A stretch of 64,000 nucleotides of DNA, taken from the NCBI GenBank assembly GCA_013397115.1, contig VWZW01001281.1, positions 62,250-126,249 on the forward strand. The letters run 5' to 3'. This DNA comes from Edolisoma coerulescens (Eukaryota; Chordata; Aves; Passeriformes; Campephagidae). Positions 24,601 through 36,650 of the stretch are shown one piece after another. Numbering within the stretch: the first letter of the stretch is position 1; each line of letters starts with the position of its first letter. A program made the position numbers and the translations under genes. A model generated the notes under the pieces. That model saw nothing but the letters and a program-made list of their open reading frames with translations, ran no database searches and had not been told where the DNA came from.

Positions 24601-27419
24601 AGGACAGGCTATATATATATATGTACATTCCTGAATAATTTTCTTCTTTTCCCCACTGCCTAGATAGCATAGCAAGCAAGTGTCCTAGATGGAATGGACC
24701 AGTTAGTGATTGTTAAACTGTGGGCTTTAGAGTTCTCCAAGCTTGCATTAACACAAGTAAATACATACCACAGATTTTTTTCAAACCCAGAAAAGTTGGC
24801 TGTTAAGATGGCATAACAGTTCACTGGGAGAACATGGATTTCCCAAAAAGCGTTGGAAAGTGCCATCAAATTACAAGGCGATAATGAGGTCTGAGGTTTT
24901 TCCAGCGTGTATGGATGTCCTGCTAATTTGGTATGGCAGTGCCAGACTGTGCCTCCAGAAATAATTAACAATAGCAGTTGTACAGGTACTTCATCAGCAG
25001 AAACATTGGAGGGTGATGAATCCATGCAAAGATTGCACAGGTAGAATAGAACGATCGTTACAATAGACAGATACAATTATAGACTAGAAGTGTCTCCTTA
25101 GAGTGTGAAGCTCAGTTTTTTAGTTTCATCTCTTACCTGGGCTCAATGAAGAAGGTTTGAGTAATTTCAAGAAAATCAGAGTTATGATTTTTGTCAGTCG
25201 GGTTTATGTATTAATTTTAATTTTAAAGCTTTTATGCATTTTTTTAATATTACATTTTTTAGAAATTACAGAATAATATTTTATCTTGAATGCCTAGATG
25301 CAATTTTTACAGCAGATCCTGTTATGTTGTCTTTGCTTTTATGAGGAATGAGCAGAGGTCCTACTGGGCATTCACCTTCTTGACCAGTAGAAAAATAATT
25401 AAAATTTTCAGTCCACAAATATTCATGTATGGATACTTGTGTCACTTGAACTCCAGTTGAAAGTTGAATGAAGACAGGCTACTTGTATTTTTACTTACGT
25501 ATGCATAGATAACCATCTGAATTACCTGAGTTCCCTTCCATGTTCTAGTAGAGATGCTCTTTAGCACCAGCCCTCAACCTTGTGCCCACACTTGGCACAC
25601 TTAGAGAGGAAATACTTTAAGCACTTTCAAAGGAGATCAGGTCAGTCAAAAGGATATGAAATTAATTTAAATCTGCAAAATGGCTTATTGAAACAGCCTT
25701 ATAAAATCTGCAGCCACCACCAACCAGTGATTCTCTAGGCTACAACTTCTGGACAGAGTTTCATTTTGGCCCAAAAAGCTCCACATAGTTTGGATTAAAT
25801 TCACTGACTTTTTCTGCCTCTGCATAAGACTATCATAACTGTGTGTGAGAGATTCTTCCCAAAAGAGCCTCAAATTTTTAAAACTATGTGGGATGACTCA
25901 AGAATTTCTTCTTGCAAGATGACATCTGTCCTGAAAGTCATTTGACATATCATCGAATAAAGCCCAAGTCTCAATATTAACACCTTCTGTAAAGCCCCAA
26001 ACACCTTCAAATCAGACAATAATCAGCCTAAATCAATTGCTTACCATCATGCCTAGTGACAAGACTTAGTAATGAACTGCATGTATTTTTCTGATTTGGA
26101 CAAGTGTTTTAGTCAAGTTTTGAGCTAGTATGCACTAGAAACTTTGGCAGATAAACACACTTCACATTCAAAAGTTAATGTTGATATGTCTGGGAAAAGA
26201 ACAGAGGAAAATAAATGTGTAACTCCTTGGTAACTGTAGAAACAGTTAAATAACATAGTTAAACCCCAAATATGGGTCATAATTTGCAACAGAAATACTC
26301 CCTGAGCTTCTCCTGCATAAAGGAGAGCAAGTCTTTATTTAGTGGAAACACATCTTCCTGAACACATTGGAAGGAAATATGGCTTGGGAGAGTAAAACTG
26401 AATGGAAAAATAAGCCTGCCTCCTTCCAGGAGAGCAGATCATCCACAGGAGTGAGTGATTTTGGCTGGGAAGAGCTCACGTCTGGCAGATGCAGCCTGGA
26501 GCTGGAGCACATATAAGCACAGAACAGCTGAGGAGGGGAAGTGTCTGCATGAGGCAGCTGGAAATAGTGAAGTGAAACCACAGGGTGATCTTTTAGATTT
26601 ATTTTTAATAGAACTGCAGCAATTTCCTTGCATTTCCTTGGAACTGATTTTTATGAATATTTGTGCCAATGTTTCCCCTTTTGGATGCTGCAGATGAACC
26701 TTTTCATTCAGTTGAACGTGGTTTGTGGGGAAAGTGATTGCAAGATAACAGTGAAGTGTCCAGTCAGCTCATGAAAAAGGATGCAGTGAGCAGGGGGCAG
26801 CAAGGAGAAATGATGAAATGTGCCATGTGCAGATGGAGGGAAAAGGGGGTTACAGAAAAGACTGTGATTCTGATCCTGTTGTCTGAGAATTGGAAACTCA
26901 TGTGGCCTCAAGACACAGAAGAAACTAAATAGGAAAAATTAATAAACTAAAAGGATTGGAGTATATTTATCTTTCAAAAAAATCTGGATTTTGGACTAAT
27001 ACCTTTTTCATCCTAACTGTTTCATAAATATCAAACTTTCTTTCATTCAAACTCCTCCTCATTTATTCCTTTTCAAGATAGTGAAACAGCTCTGGCCTTT
27101 GGCTTTTAATTTCACATCAGCTTGGAGCAAGACTACAAATTTCCTTTGAGTGATGCTGGGCTGCAGCTTGCCACAGTCCAACAACTCCTCAATGCAAGAA
27201 CTGGGACCGTGCCTTTAAAACCTTCATACTTTAAGGATCTTGCACATGGAGCATTCTTTTCCAGGAAATAAATTTTGCATGCTGTCCCTCTAAAAGACTT
27301 CTCCTCCCTCTTGAGACTTGCATTATTTTTATTATTGTTTTTTTACTATATTTTTATGCTTAAGGCTACCATGGGGAAGATCGAGCAATTTAGTCACCCA
27401 GCAGAGTATTTACCATTAC
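15603..27419. other. Long non-coding stretch, no gene recognised
   Basis: Over almost 12 kb I find no convincing exon, RNA gene or recognisable transposon. Notable spots are a local CpG cluster at 16,202-16,270, an AT-rich block with several homeodomain-type ATTA cores at 19,155-19,245, and a short (TA)n run near 24,611. The longest open frame, 24,660-25,076 on minus, is about the length expected by chance and matches nothing I know. The stretch is probably intergenic or intronic. Confidence 0.55.
16202..16270. other. CpG cluster in CpG-poor DNA
   Basis: Seven CpG dinucleotides fall within about 70 bases, including a CACGTG E-box at 16,262-16,267 and the adjoining GCGTAC. The surrounding kilobases are CpG-poor, as expected for methylated vertebrate DNA. 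It is far too small to be a CpG island. It could be a regulatory element protected from methylation or a remnant of a young repeat. Confidence 0.3.
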
Positions 27420-27425
27420 ACAAGA
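27420..27425. repeat. Target-site duplication, left copy (ACAAGA)
   Basis: The six bases ACAAGA directly before the LTR recur directly after it at 27,698-27,703. A perfect 6-base duplication marks retroviral integration. Confidence 0.8.
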
Positions 27426-27697
27426 TGTGACAGCACAGACTCTTTCCCACTGGAATTTTTATCTTCTTCTCCCTGTGTTCTATAAACAACGATAAGGTTT
27501 GGATGTTATTGAAACTGTCTCTGGAATGATGGACAGTTCAACCTGGCCTATCGGCCGAGGGGGAGGTTTTGAATTGACCCAATCTGAAGGAACTTTCAAA
27601 AGTCTATATAAGTTTTAGAATTAAATAATAAAATCAGAATTCCGCCTCACCCGATTCAGCCTGGTTCTTGCACGCGGCTGGCGGTACCACAGCGACA
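27426..27697 (+). mobile_element. Solo LTR of an endogenous retrovirus, 272 bases
   Basis: The element begins TGTGACAGCA and ends GCGACA, so it has the TG...CA ends of a retroviral long terminal repeat. It is flanked by a perfect 6-base duplication (ACAAGA). Inside, in plus orientation, are a TATA box (TATATAAG, 27,605-27,612) and a polyadenylation signal (AATAAA, 27,627-27,632), which gives the strand. The short TATA-to-AATAAA distance, the small size and the 6-base duplication fit a beta/alpha-retrovirus-like (ERVK-type) element. No gag, pol or env sequence lies nearby, so it is a solo LTR left by recombination between the two LTRs of a former provirus. Both signals look intact, so residual promoter or polyadenylation activity is possible. 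Confidence 0.85.
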
Positions 27698-27703
27698 ACA
27701 AGA
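27698..27703. repeat. Target-site duplication, right copy (ACAAGA)
   Basis: Identical to the six bases at 27,420-27,425 on the other side of the solo LTR. The lack of any difference argues that the insertion is not very old. Confidence 0.8.
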
Positions 27704-27903
27704 CATTACATAAGTGTGTGTCACTGTGCTGCTTCCTTCCTTATGTAGGGTTAATATAAGGAGGCAAGCCTGCTGAAAAGAGACCACAGAGGAGACTCCA
27801 GCCTTTATCCCAAAAGGGCTCATGTCATGCCCTGGGATTACACACATGGCTGTGGCCATTTCTGTAAATATCTGCCTTCCCGGCAGGAGGAAGCAAGAAG
27901 AAA

Positions 27904-28003
27904 TCATAGAATCACAGGATATCCTGAGTTGGAAGGCATGCACAAGGATCATCAAGTCCAGCTTCTGGTCCTGCACAGGATAACTCCAAAAATCACACCA
28001 TGA
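27904..28003 (-). mobile_element. CR1 retrotransposon 3' end fragment
   Basis: The sequence starts ATCATAGAATCACAGGATAT, the reverse complement of the CR1 tail built from ATTCTRTG units. It continues with the familiar block GGATCATCAAGTCCAGCTTC and CCTGCACAGGATAACTCC. The element therefore points to the minus strand, and only about the last 100 bases remain, as usual for 5'-truncated CR1 copies in birds. It lies about 200 bases from the solo LTR at 27,426-27,697. There is no coding capacity. Confidence 0.85.
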
Positions 28004-28019
28004 AGTGGTGTGAAGCACC

Positions 28020-28560
28020 ATCCCGAGCTGTACTTAATGGTGGAACCAGGGCAGGGCTGTGAGGTTTTGTTTATTTGCAGGCCTGGCATGGAGTGGAAAC
28101 AGGAATCACACCAGCCTGGAGAGAGGAGACTGAAGTGGGGTCAAATTGGGGTGTGTTTTTTTTATTAAACAAGGGGCAGGGTGTTTGTGGTCACCTGGTG
28201 TACGTCACCACTGGCCTGGACAGGGGAAGGGCAGCACGACAAAGCTCTGGAGTGGCAGTTCTGATCCAGCTGGGAGGCCCCACAAGGTCAGAGGAAGTGG
28301 AGACCATCCTCTCTTCATTTGACCTTGCAGGATTTGTGCAGAGTCCAAAGAAACCTATCACACCAGGGCTTGTAGGTGTCGTCAAGGAGGAGACAGCTGT
28401 GATTGGGGCATCACTCCTTTCTGCTCCTGGCTTCCCTGCTGTTCCCCACCCAAACGGCTCCAAGCACAAGTCAGGAAAGCCTCCCTGAAAGCATCTGAAG
28501 CACAGAACTTGGGTTCTAGGAGGCTGGCGTTGGGTGGAAGAGGGATCATACACAGCACAT
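28020..28560. other. GC-richer block with overlapping open frames, origin unknown
   Basis: This block is clearly richer in GC than its surroundings and is open on both strands: 137 codons at 28,075-28,488 plus and 132 codons at 28,191-28,589 minus. Neither translation resembles a family I know, and mutual overlap is typical of GC-rich non-coding sequence. Next to a CR1 end and a solo LTR, it may be part of another unrecognised transposon. I assign no function. Confidence 0.35.
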
Positions 28561-31509
28561 AAGTTTGTTCTTAAAAGGCTATTGATCATGTAGTGAAAAG
28601 CTTAAATAAGTTTTTTTTTTTTAAAGGCCATTTTATAACTCTTTCTATTCTCTCCTTTGGAAATCTTTGACAACTGCCATTGCTTAGCTCTCAGAAAGCA
28701 ACTCCACCTCAAAAATCACTTCTTGAGAGAATGGTTGCAGCAAAGAGCGAACTCCCTATTTCTTCTTACACCTCCTACACAGAAGTGTCAGGAAGGTACT
28801 GCCAAAACATTTTCTACGACGACTGGCAACTTGCTTGCATGCCAAGAGAAAGGAACTTGTGAGAACATGCGAAAGTGTAATCTTGCAATTCCCTGCCTTG
28901 AAAAAGTTTTTTTTTAAATGGTAATTACTTTTAATTGAGTTTGAAGATGAGAGCACTATAGCTTTTATTTTAATCTAAAGCAACTCACCCATGTCTGAGT
29001 CTTCTAACTAAAACAGGAACAAGAGACAGAATATAGCATGCACAGGTAAAATTTAATTAGCTAATCCCTGCTCATTATTCTGGACTGCCATTTGTAATCC
29101 CCGTGTCCTATTTAGGAAATTATAGTTTCTTCTGTAGTTCAAGTGTTATTATGTACAGTCCCATCATCATTTTGTCAAAAAAACCTGTCTGAGGTGAAGA
29201 AAGAATCCTGCACAGTACTAATTGCTCATTGATAGACTAGTCAGGCTTACTAGCCTTTTTTATAACTAGTTATAAAAGAAACCTTAGATCAGTGTCAGCA
29301 TCCTGCAAGAGCCATTTTAACTAGTTTCTCCAGGTCATAAGCAGATTTCTCACAGACAGAAGAAAGAGCAGCTGACATCCAAACATTCAGATTTCTTTTT
29401 TAATGAAATCAAAATATTTTATATTTGAGACCACAACTGTATTGCCTTAAGTTATGTGCAGAGATAGGAAAGGTCTGTGCTTCACAAGTCATGGTAAAGC
29501 CAGTGAATCTTATGTCAATGTCTTTTGTCCAAATCTGATTTGATAGTGATGAAAAGGTGTCACTTAGTGATCTCTCTACTTGAAATGAATTTATGGTAAG
29601 ACACTTGATGGACAGGTGCTTAAAATAGAAATGCTTTTTTTATACCTGTGCCAGCTTCAGCTGCACTTTTTCTGTAGATAAAGAGAATACCACTGATATC
29701 AGTTCAGACAAATAAATCAGCCCATACTGTTTTGAAGGGATCAAAGGAAGACAAAACCCCCACCAAACTCAAAGAACCTCTTCACCCCACCCTTTATTGG
29801 TGCTGTTACAATGGAAACTTCTGACACATAATTCCTTCAATAAACCACATTTCCATCCCAGACAAACAGCAATCCTTCTTCACACCTCCTCACACAAAGA
29901 TGATCTCAAGCAACATCAGAGGAACATACAGAGAACTAACCTCAAATTATTCGCTTTCCAGACCGTAATCATAGTGTTCTGTTTCTTCTGAAAAGTCACT
30001 TCACCTTCAAACTCCCATCCAGCCTTTACATATTTTTCCCAGCTCTGAGGATCTTTTCAGCAACAGACACAAGTCCACTGCAGGCTGGAGGAGGTATTTC
30101 CCTGAACCATAACATGTCAGGGATATGACTTCAACAGTAGGTGTTTAGACGCCCCTGCACAATAAAGCTACAGGTGAAGAAAGTAAAGCAATACTGTTCT
30201 TGATGCAGGCTTATCCTTGGCTTTGGAGAAGTTAAGAAGATGTTTTGACACAGCTGAATACCAGTAGAGCATGAGACAAAAGCAGAAAAGAGGCAACGGA
30301 GACAATTGCCACTTGGATTTGGTTTGCAGTCCCTCCAGCCTTGCCCAATTCCTCTGCAGTGGACACACTGAAGCATATAAAAAGAGAATTAACCATGTAA
30401 CAGTCTTCATCCTGCCCTATTCAAACACCACCTCAAGAGTTAGAGAAAACAGTGGAATTGAGAGCAGCTTGAAATTGAGGAGTAATGAAGCTACTGGTGC
30501 TGTATTGATAACTTAAAAAAAATCAAAACAAGAAGGGAATAAAAGCTCATTGTAATCCACTGGAACAAGCATTGTCCTCACAACCCTGTTCTCTTTTCTG
30601 CTCAGGGATGTTATTTGATTAAAATGAGTGGTAATTAATTGAAGGAAGAGCTCCAGGGTACTAGCTAGTGCTTGCTGTCTCTCAAATATTGGGGAAGAAA
30701 AAATACAGAGCATCCTTCTACACACAGCCAGTAGCACTCACATTAAATAGCCCCTGTTTCTGGTCCCTTACATTGAAGTCTATTGCAGAATAAGCACACA
30801 CAGAAGGCAGGCCTGATAGAAACCCAGGAAACTCACAGGATATAGCAGGTGTTCAGGTATATGAACAATAGGCAAATTATTGGCTCTGACAGTGGTCACT
30901 CTACATTTGTTTTGTCTTCCCTACAGGATTAATTTTTTAAATGGTTTAATTTCAGGTCTGACTTATATGTCTAATTGCAGCCAGTGAATTCTAGTTCACA
31001 AGTTTACGTGTGTTTAGTATTTTTATGCTTCTTCACATAAGGCATCCTGTGGAGACAGATAAAAGAAGAAAAAATTATTCTAAGTAGATTGCCTCTCTGA
31101 AGAGCTGCTTTAAGATCTTTTTACTGTACAGATACGTATACTATTAACAATTACAGTAGCAGACCACCACGACTAGAAACTTCTCCCTGATTTTTTTCTA
31201 GCTTGCCAATTAACTGAGACCACACTACAGAGGGAAAATGCTGTTGCTACTTGCTCATTCATGACCTAAATAAACATCAGGAGGAAATCAGTCCCACCCA
31301 AACCCCACTGTCAAGTGTGTTTGTACAGGTGCCACCAGTTAGGGCAGAATTTGTCCTGCAGAAAATGTCCAGGCCTACATGCTGGAGAAAACTGACAAGT
31401 TGGTTTGGAATCTCACAGGGACATTTGTAGAGTTGGCTACAGATAGCCTCAAGGTCAGGGGAATGAACTATCTATTTATTTTCTTTGTGAACTGAACATC
31501 CCTCATGTA
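28561..31509. other. Non-coding DNA, no gene recognised
   Basis: No exon or known repeat is visible apart from the palindrome at 29,258-29,277. Short overlapping frames around 28,657-28,956 and 30,131-30,516 have no recognisable content. Confidence 0.55.
29258..29277. repeat. Perfect 20-base AT-rich palindrome
   Basis: TTTTATAACT is followed immediately by its own reverse complement AGTTATAAAA, with no spacer. It could extrude as a small cruciform or be a dimer binding site. Palindromes of this length are uncommon, though AT-rich DNA makes them easier to obtain by chance. Confidence 0.8.
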
Positions 31510-31585
31510 TGTACGGGGTCTAGCTGGGATGGAGTTAATTTCCTCTATAGCAGCCCATACAGTGCTGAGGTTTGGATTTGTGACA
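31510..31585 (+). mobile_element. Fragment of an avian endogenous-retrovirus LTR (5' end of U3)
   Basis: From TGTACGGGGTCTAGCTGGGA the sequence follows the start of a common avian LTR family. The block CTGGGATGGAGTTAATTT, then GTGCTGAGGTTTGGATTTGTG, is shared with the minus-strand LTR at 61,442-62,010 when that one is read on its own sense strand. Similarity fades after about 31,585, so only the first 75 or so bases remain. It is diverged, hence old or partly deleted, and lacks the TATA box and polyadenylation signal. Confidence 0.65.
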
Positions 31586-34026
31586 ATACCTCCATTTCAA
31601 GTTCTCATTTCACCTTTTGTCCCTGCTCCAACCCCTTTCAGCTGCACATCATGGAGCTGTATCTCCTGCCTGTCCTGAGTGAGGGCTTCTCTTAGCATTT
31701 CAGAGGAAGTGGATGAGCACATCAATTCATTTGTGGCACCCTTTTGTAAACAGTGAGGAGGAATGTGTGGCCATATGGAACGTTGTGCTGTGCTAACAGA
31801 CTGGTGTGAATCCTGTTCTCAGAAGCCAATCCCTCTATCAAGAAAAAAGATAAAACAAAGGAACTCAGCAAATGTGCATCCAGGATTCTCCAGATGACAG
31901 AAACTCAAAATAAGTGGCACTACTTCACATGTGCTGTGTGTAAGCACAAGGACAGTTACCTCGGCATGAGGTACCCACTGTCTGTAACTGCTCCACAGAG
32001 GGGTTTCAGCAGTGGAGAGCTTTCCTTGGGGTTTTGCTGAGGGGCTGGAACTCTCAACCACAAGCAGCCCTGCTCGTTTCAAGGACCATTATCTTGCATG
32101 CCATAAGTGATGATTTTAAATAGTATTTTAAGTTTTTCCCATTCCTAGTGCTTATCAAAGAACTAAAAGGTGACCATGAGGACCTACAGGGGCACTTGAT
32201 TTACAGAGAAGAGGAAGCCAAAGGTTGTATAAATCTAGGAGAAAAAGTTTTTAAAGACAGGATGAGACTGTAAAATAAAAGGCTCACATGAAAGATGGCA
32301 ATAGTTAACATATCATTGAAGGAGCTGTGGCTTTAAAAGTTTGAGGGCAGCGTGGAGAGTGAGTATTGTTAATATTTCAAAACTTGCTCATGAAATTTAA
32401 AATTACAATGATGATAATAATAAAACAACATATGGAAAGAAGGGAATTTTAGGTAAAGACAGTCTTATCAGCAATTATAAAATCTGTTTGAGTCATACCA
32501 TAGTAAACCATCCAATGTCACCAAACTTATATTTGTTACCTCTTTTTTTTTTAACAGCTGTGCCGTTTCCACATTGAACTTAGAATTATTTATGAGACCC
32601 ACAGACTTCAGCCAGAAAGAGCTGTACATGAGCTTTTTAAAACAGATATTTTAGCAAAACACTCATCATATTAGTTATTTCTGGTAAATGCTAAATTATC
32701 TTCATATTTAATATTTTGTTAATAATTGCACTAGAATTAGAAAGTAAGGGTATCTTCAGTTGCATAAATCCAATTTTCCACCATTCTACTGCTAGCTGTG
32801 CAATTACTAACTTCTTCAGAGAAAGCACTTCCCTTTAGTCAGCAGACAAAAATTAAATCCTACAAGTTTCCATTTAAAACCCAAAATCTGTTTTACTTTT
32901 AAAATTAGGAGAACAATATCTTGCATTTTTTCAACTGTATGAATAGTATCTAAGACTCAGAGATAAAGAGAAAAAACCTGAACAGATGCATCTAAGAGTT
33001 CAATCTAATATTCTCACATTTGTACCAGCATCCTAAAAGATTGTTCATTCCTCACAGTGCACAACTGCAGAATCTTAAGGTCATAAACTCGGTTGTTTCA
33101 TAAAATACTTGTATTTTCATGTCCTGAAGACACAAGTGGACATCCTTACTTGCAATTCTACACTTATCAGCAGGAGTCACCCCCAATGTACTTTTCAAGA
33201 CACTCCTGCCACATTTTGGCATGAATACCACAACCCAATTTTATCAGCTTCCAAAATTGGAAGCCACCTCATCTTCACTCTGTGTGGCTCATTTCCTGTA
33301 GCTGTCCTTTCTAAAAATCAGCCTAATAAATCTTTACCAAGTCCAGGCAAATGACAGAAAAATGCAATTTAAGGAGCAATACTGCCTTGACCTGCAAAGA
33401 AGAGGGAGTGCAATGGATCTTAATGGCCCTTTTCTACGTTTGATTCTGAGAGATGTGAAGGTATAATGCAAACACTGAACTGTCCTGAATTAAATGAAGT
33501 CCAGATAATTCAAGGACAAAAACTTGTTTGCAGCCAGTAGAGATATTTGAAATCTTCTCAGCAGTTCTTTAAAAATCTCATTATGAACTGAAATGGGTAT
33601 TTCTTGTGGTGCTACTGCAAACCCTGAATTTCTTCATTGTTTCATTATGTGTGTTCTGAATACAGAGACAGGATCTCCCACAGATAAAACACAGAACAGT
33701 GTAGCATAAATTATATCCATAAATAATTATTTGCTTAGTTTGTTCACTGAAAATATCACTCATGCTTGAAATATATAAATCTGGATATCACTCCAAACCA
33801 GGAACATTACACATAAGGCTTTGGTCTGTTCTGTAGCATTACAAGGAACCTGTTGCTACTTTGGGTTCAAATTCAGTGTTAGAACTTGACACTTAATTTT
33901 CTTTTAAGAGGATGGGTAAACTAGAATATATCTTCTTCTTTCTTCCCTTATCATAGCTACAAACATCCCACTAAGAAGCAAAGTCATGCTTTGAAATAAA
34001 TTGCTGGGCTTCATATTATGTATCTT

Positions 34027-34046
34027 AAAAAAAAAAAAAAAAAAAA
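34027..34046. repeat. Poly-A run, 20 bases
   Basis: Twenty uninterrupted A. There is no recognisable retroposed gene or short interspersed element directly upstream, so I treat it as a simple homopolymer rather than the tail of a processed copy. Confidence 0.9.
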
Positions 34047-36541
34047 GAAAACCTCACCCACAAAAGTACCTGTAAATAATTTAAAGTGCAGTTTTGCATT
34101 AGCAAATGACCTTGTCTCACATTTTATAAACAGCAGGATTACCTTAAAACAAAAAAGGTCACTAATGTTCTGCCTACCATACGTGCACTCAGAACTTGCT
34201 ATTACAGATGGGCTCAGGGAGGGATTTTTTGTGTTTCCTTTGGCTGTATTGCTCAAGGGAGGGCTGTCATCCAGCTGAGAAAAACAGCTGTGACTTGGGA
34301 GCTCAGTGGAAGAGAATGGATAACCTTCTGCCCTGTAGAAGATTGGCTTTTGCATACCATCTTAAACTAAGCTCCTAATAGGGACAGAATATTCTGTAGC
34401 AATCATTGCAAATTATGTGACATTATTAATACAAATGTTCTGCAAAGATAATGGATGGACCTGCTTATCTGCCATAGTAATTAAAAAGCTCTAATAAAAT
34501 AATATTGAAATAAATTTCAATGCTTTGTATGATGGAGTTCCTCACAGGAAAGTCTTTTATACAGCTTTAACTTCAAGTTGCTACTCATGTTTGAAAGCTA
34601 ATGCCATGATAACTTTCAATAATATGGCTAGTGCACATTTCTATGCTGCATTAATTATACATTTACAACTCCACAGAAGACACCCACAAAGAGGAAAAAT
34701 ACAGGACATATCATCTGCAATTGGAGACAAATGAAAACAGTGCCTATCACCCCAGCAGCATTTTCATTAGATATAACTATTCTTGTCCAGCATCTGTATG
34801 GATTAAATAATCATCATGCTTCCCTAGCTCTCCTCCTTCCCTGGAGAGGTCCATGGATCTAACTGACACTCTTGTAGGACTTACCACTTCTACAGAATAC
34901 TAAACAAAGATCTAAATAATTTCTTTCCCCTGGCATCCTAATTAGGACAGTATGAAGTTCTACGCTCTCAAGTCCTGAAGTCAGTGAAGAAACAGAATGA
35001 ACTCAGCTACACTCACATCAACAATTAATTACTCCTTTTTTTCCCCCCACATATCTTTTTCACTCCATGTCACTTAGTGCAAAATCCTGCCATAACCAAA
35101 TTTGTGCAAAGATCTCCCTCATCAGACTGGAAGATTTTTTTGTTGCTGACACATAGTTGTTTGGATACCCAATATCCTTTGCCTAGAACACTCCTGTTGC
35201 TAGAAAGCCTGGAATCTTTAATATTCCTTGGCTTGTTCACAAGCAGAGCTGTGGCAGGGAACAGAAAAAGGCATTAGGATACATAGGGAGGGGGAAGAAT
35301 ACATAATCTCAATGCCAGCAAGAACAAGCTGCTGCTACATCTGATTTTAAATCTCCTTCTTAGGTGGGAGACTAACAGAAAACAGCTGAGATTTTCACCT
35401 TGAAGAATGCTATTGAACTGGAAAGAATATTACTACACTAGAAAAATAACGCAGATTGTACTTTGCTAATTTGGAAATATGCAATAACAACAATTAAATT
35501 AATGAGTGTCTCTACTGAAATAGCTGATTTTTTTCCTTGCTTGCAAAATATTAACTAGTGAAAGACACCAATTATGGAGAAAAAGGGACATTTTAAAGAA
35601 AATTATACTTAACCAGGGACCATTTACAAGATAGTCTATTGCCCCTACTGTGAATCTGTGCACATACACACGGTTTGCCATCCTCAGATTTCATTTAGAA
35701 ATTAATGCCAACACCACTCTCTTCTCTGTGAATCAAATTTTTTCTTTGGATTAGACTGAAAATACAGAACATTAAATGAATAACTCAAATGTTTCTATGA
35801 AACTGATTTATGATCTTGTAGTGAGCTCTACTCACAAAGGACACCAGAAAAGTTCAAAATGTTGAGAACGCAACCATGAAATTTTGCCCATGTGTTTTTG
35901 ACATAGTCCTTCAATATATCACAATTTTGGAACTGCTGAGGAGAAAAGCGCTTCAGTTCCTAAACAAGTTTTTCAAATCAAAATAATGTTGCAGTGACAT
36001 GTTGTAAGCAGTGGTAGGATTCCAGATCAGGAAAGGGCAGCTGAAGTTTGCTAACAAACAAGAACTTTTACATCCTCAAGTGTTTGTACACTGGGCAGGG
36101 TCTTTAATTCATATGAACCTAAGACTTTGCACAGCTTTTCAGTCTGATCAGGTGGAATAGGGATTCCTAGGAGGAATGGGGATTATTTGTATGCACAGCT
36201 CAAAATAATCTGCATGCAGGTGCCTGGGCCAATCACTAGGAATACATAGCATACAGTGTAAGGCCTCTCTCCACTACACTTCAATTCTGCTGATTTTCTA
36301 GGCTACATCTAATATTGTGCCTGTCTCTCTTTCAAGCGAAAATTCCATTATGGGCTGATAATTATCGATAACACTACTACTGGAGTATTTGAGAAAAAAA
36401 AAAATTAAGGGAGGTTTTAAAAACAGCTCTAACTGGCAATTTAGAATAATTTAAAAATTGAGACATTTCTGACCAGTCCTAATTATAGTGACAAATTGAA
36501 AATGGAAGAAACTTCCTCTGGGAAACAGAAGACGGGAAGAT

Positions 36542-36568
36542 CAATCTACATATGCAAACAGTAGATTG
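36542..36568. repeat. Hairpin with 8-base arms and an octamer-like loop
   Basis: CAATCTAC at 36,542-36,549 pairs perfectly with GTAGATTG at 36,561-36,568 across an 11-base loop. The loop contains TATGCAAAC, which resembles the ATGCAAAT site of POU proteins. The structure is seen directly; any function is speculative. Confidence 0.5.
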
Positions 36569-36592
36569 TGGTTTGTTTTTTTTTACTTTTAT

Positions 36593-36650
36593 AGACCTCA
36601 AATGGACCTTCTGGATCATGAAGTTGAGTTCCCAGGCATGCCTGTGAAAG
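36593..36650 (-). mobile_element. Possible old CR1 remnant
   Basis: GGACCTTCTGGATCAT followed by GAAGTTGAGTTCCCAGGCAT resembles the 3' region of CR1 in reverse orientation, where GGGACCTTCTGGATCATC is followed by GAGTCCAACC. Only about 50 bases look similar and no tail is seen, so this may be coincidence. Confidence 0.3.

Larger units (their letters stand above)
31586..36592. other. Non-coding DNA, no gene recognised
   Basis: I see no exon or RNA gene. The stretch contains a 20-base A-run at 34,027-34,046, an AT-rich block at 34,385-34,515 with many ATTA/AATAAA-like motifs, and a hairpin with 8-base arms at 36,542-36,568 whose loop holds an octamer-like ATGCAAAC. Confidence 0.5.

Noticed and set aside
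24660..25076. 138-codon minus-strand frame with a hydrophobic start
   Set aside because: Length is near chance expectation for 64 kb of AT-rich DNA, no family is recognisable and no splice or promoter context supports it.
28075..28589. Opposed open frames of 137 and 132 codons
   Set aside because: They overlap each other on opposite strands in a GC-richer block and neither resembles a known protein.
34027..34046. Poly-A run as the tail of a processed pseudogene
   Set aside because: The upstream 300 bases show no gene-like sequence and no target duplication flanks the region.
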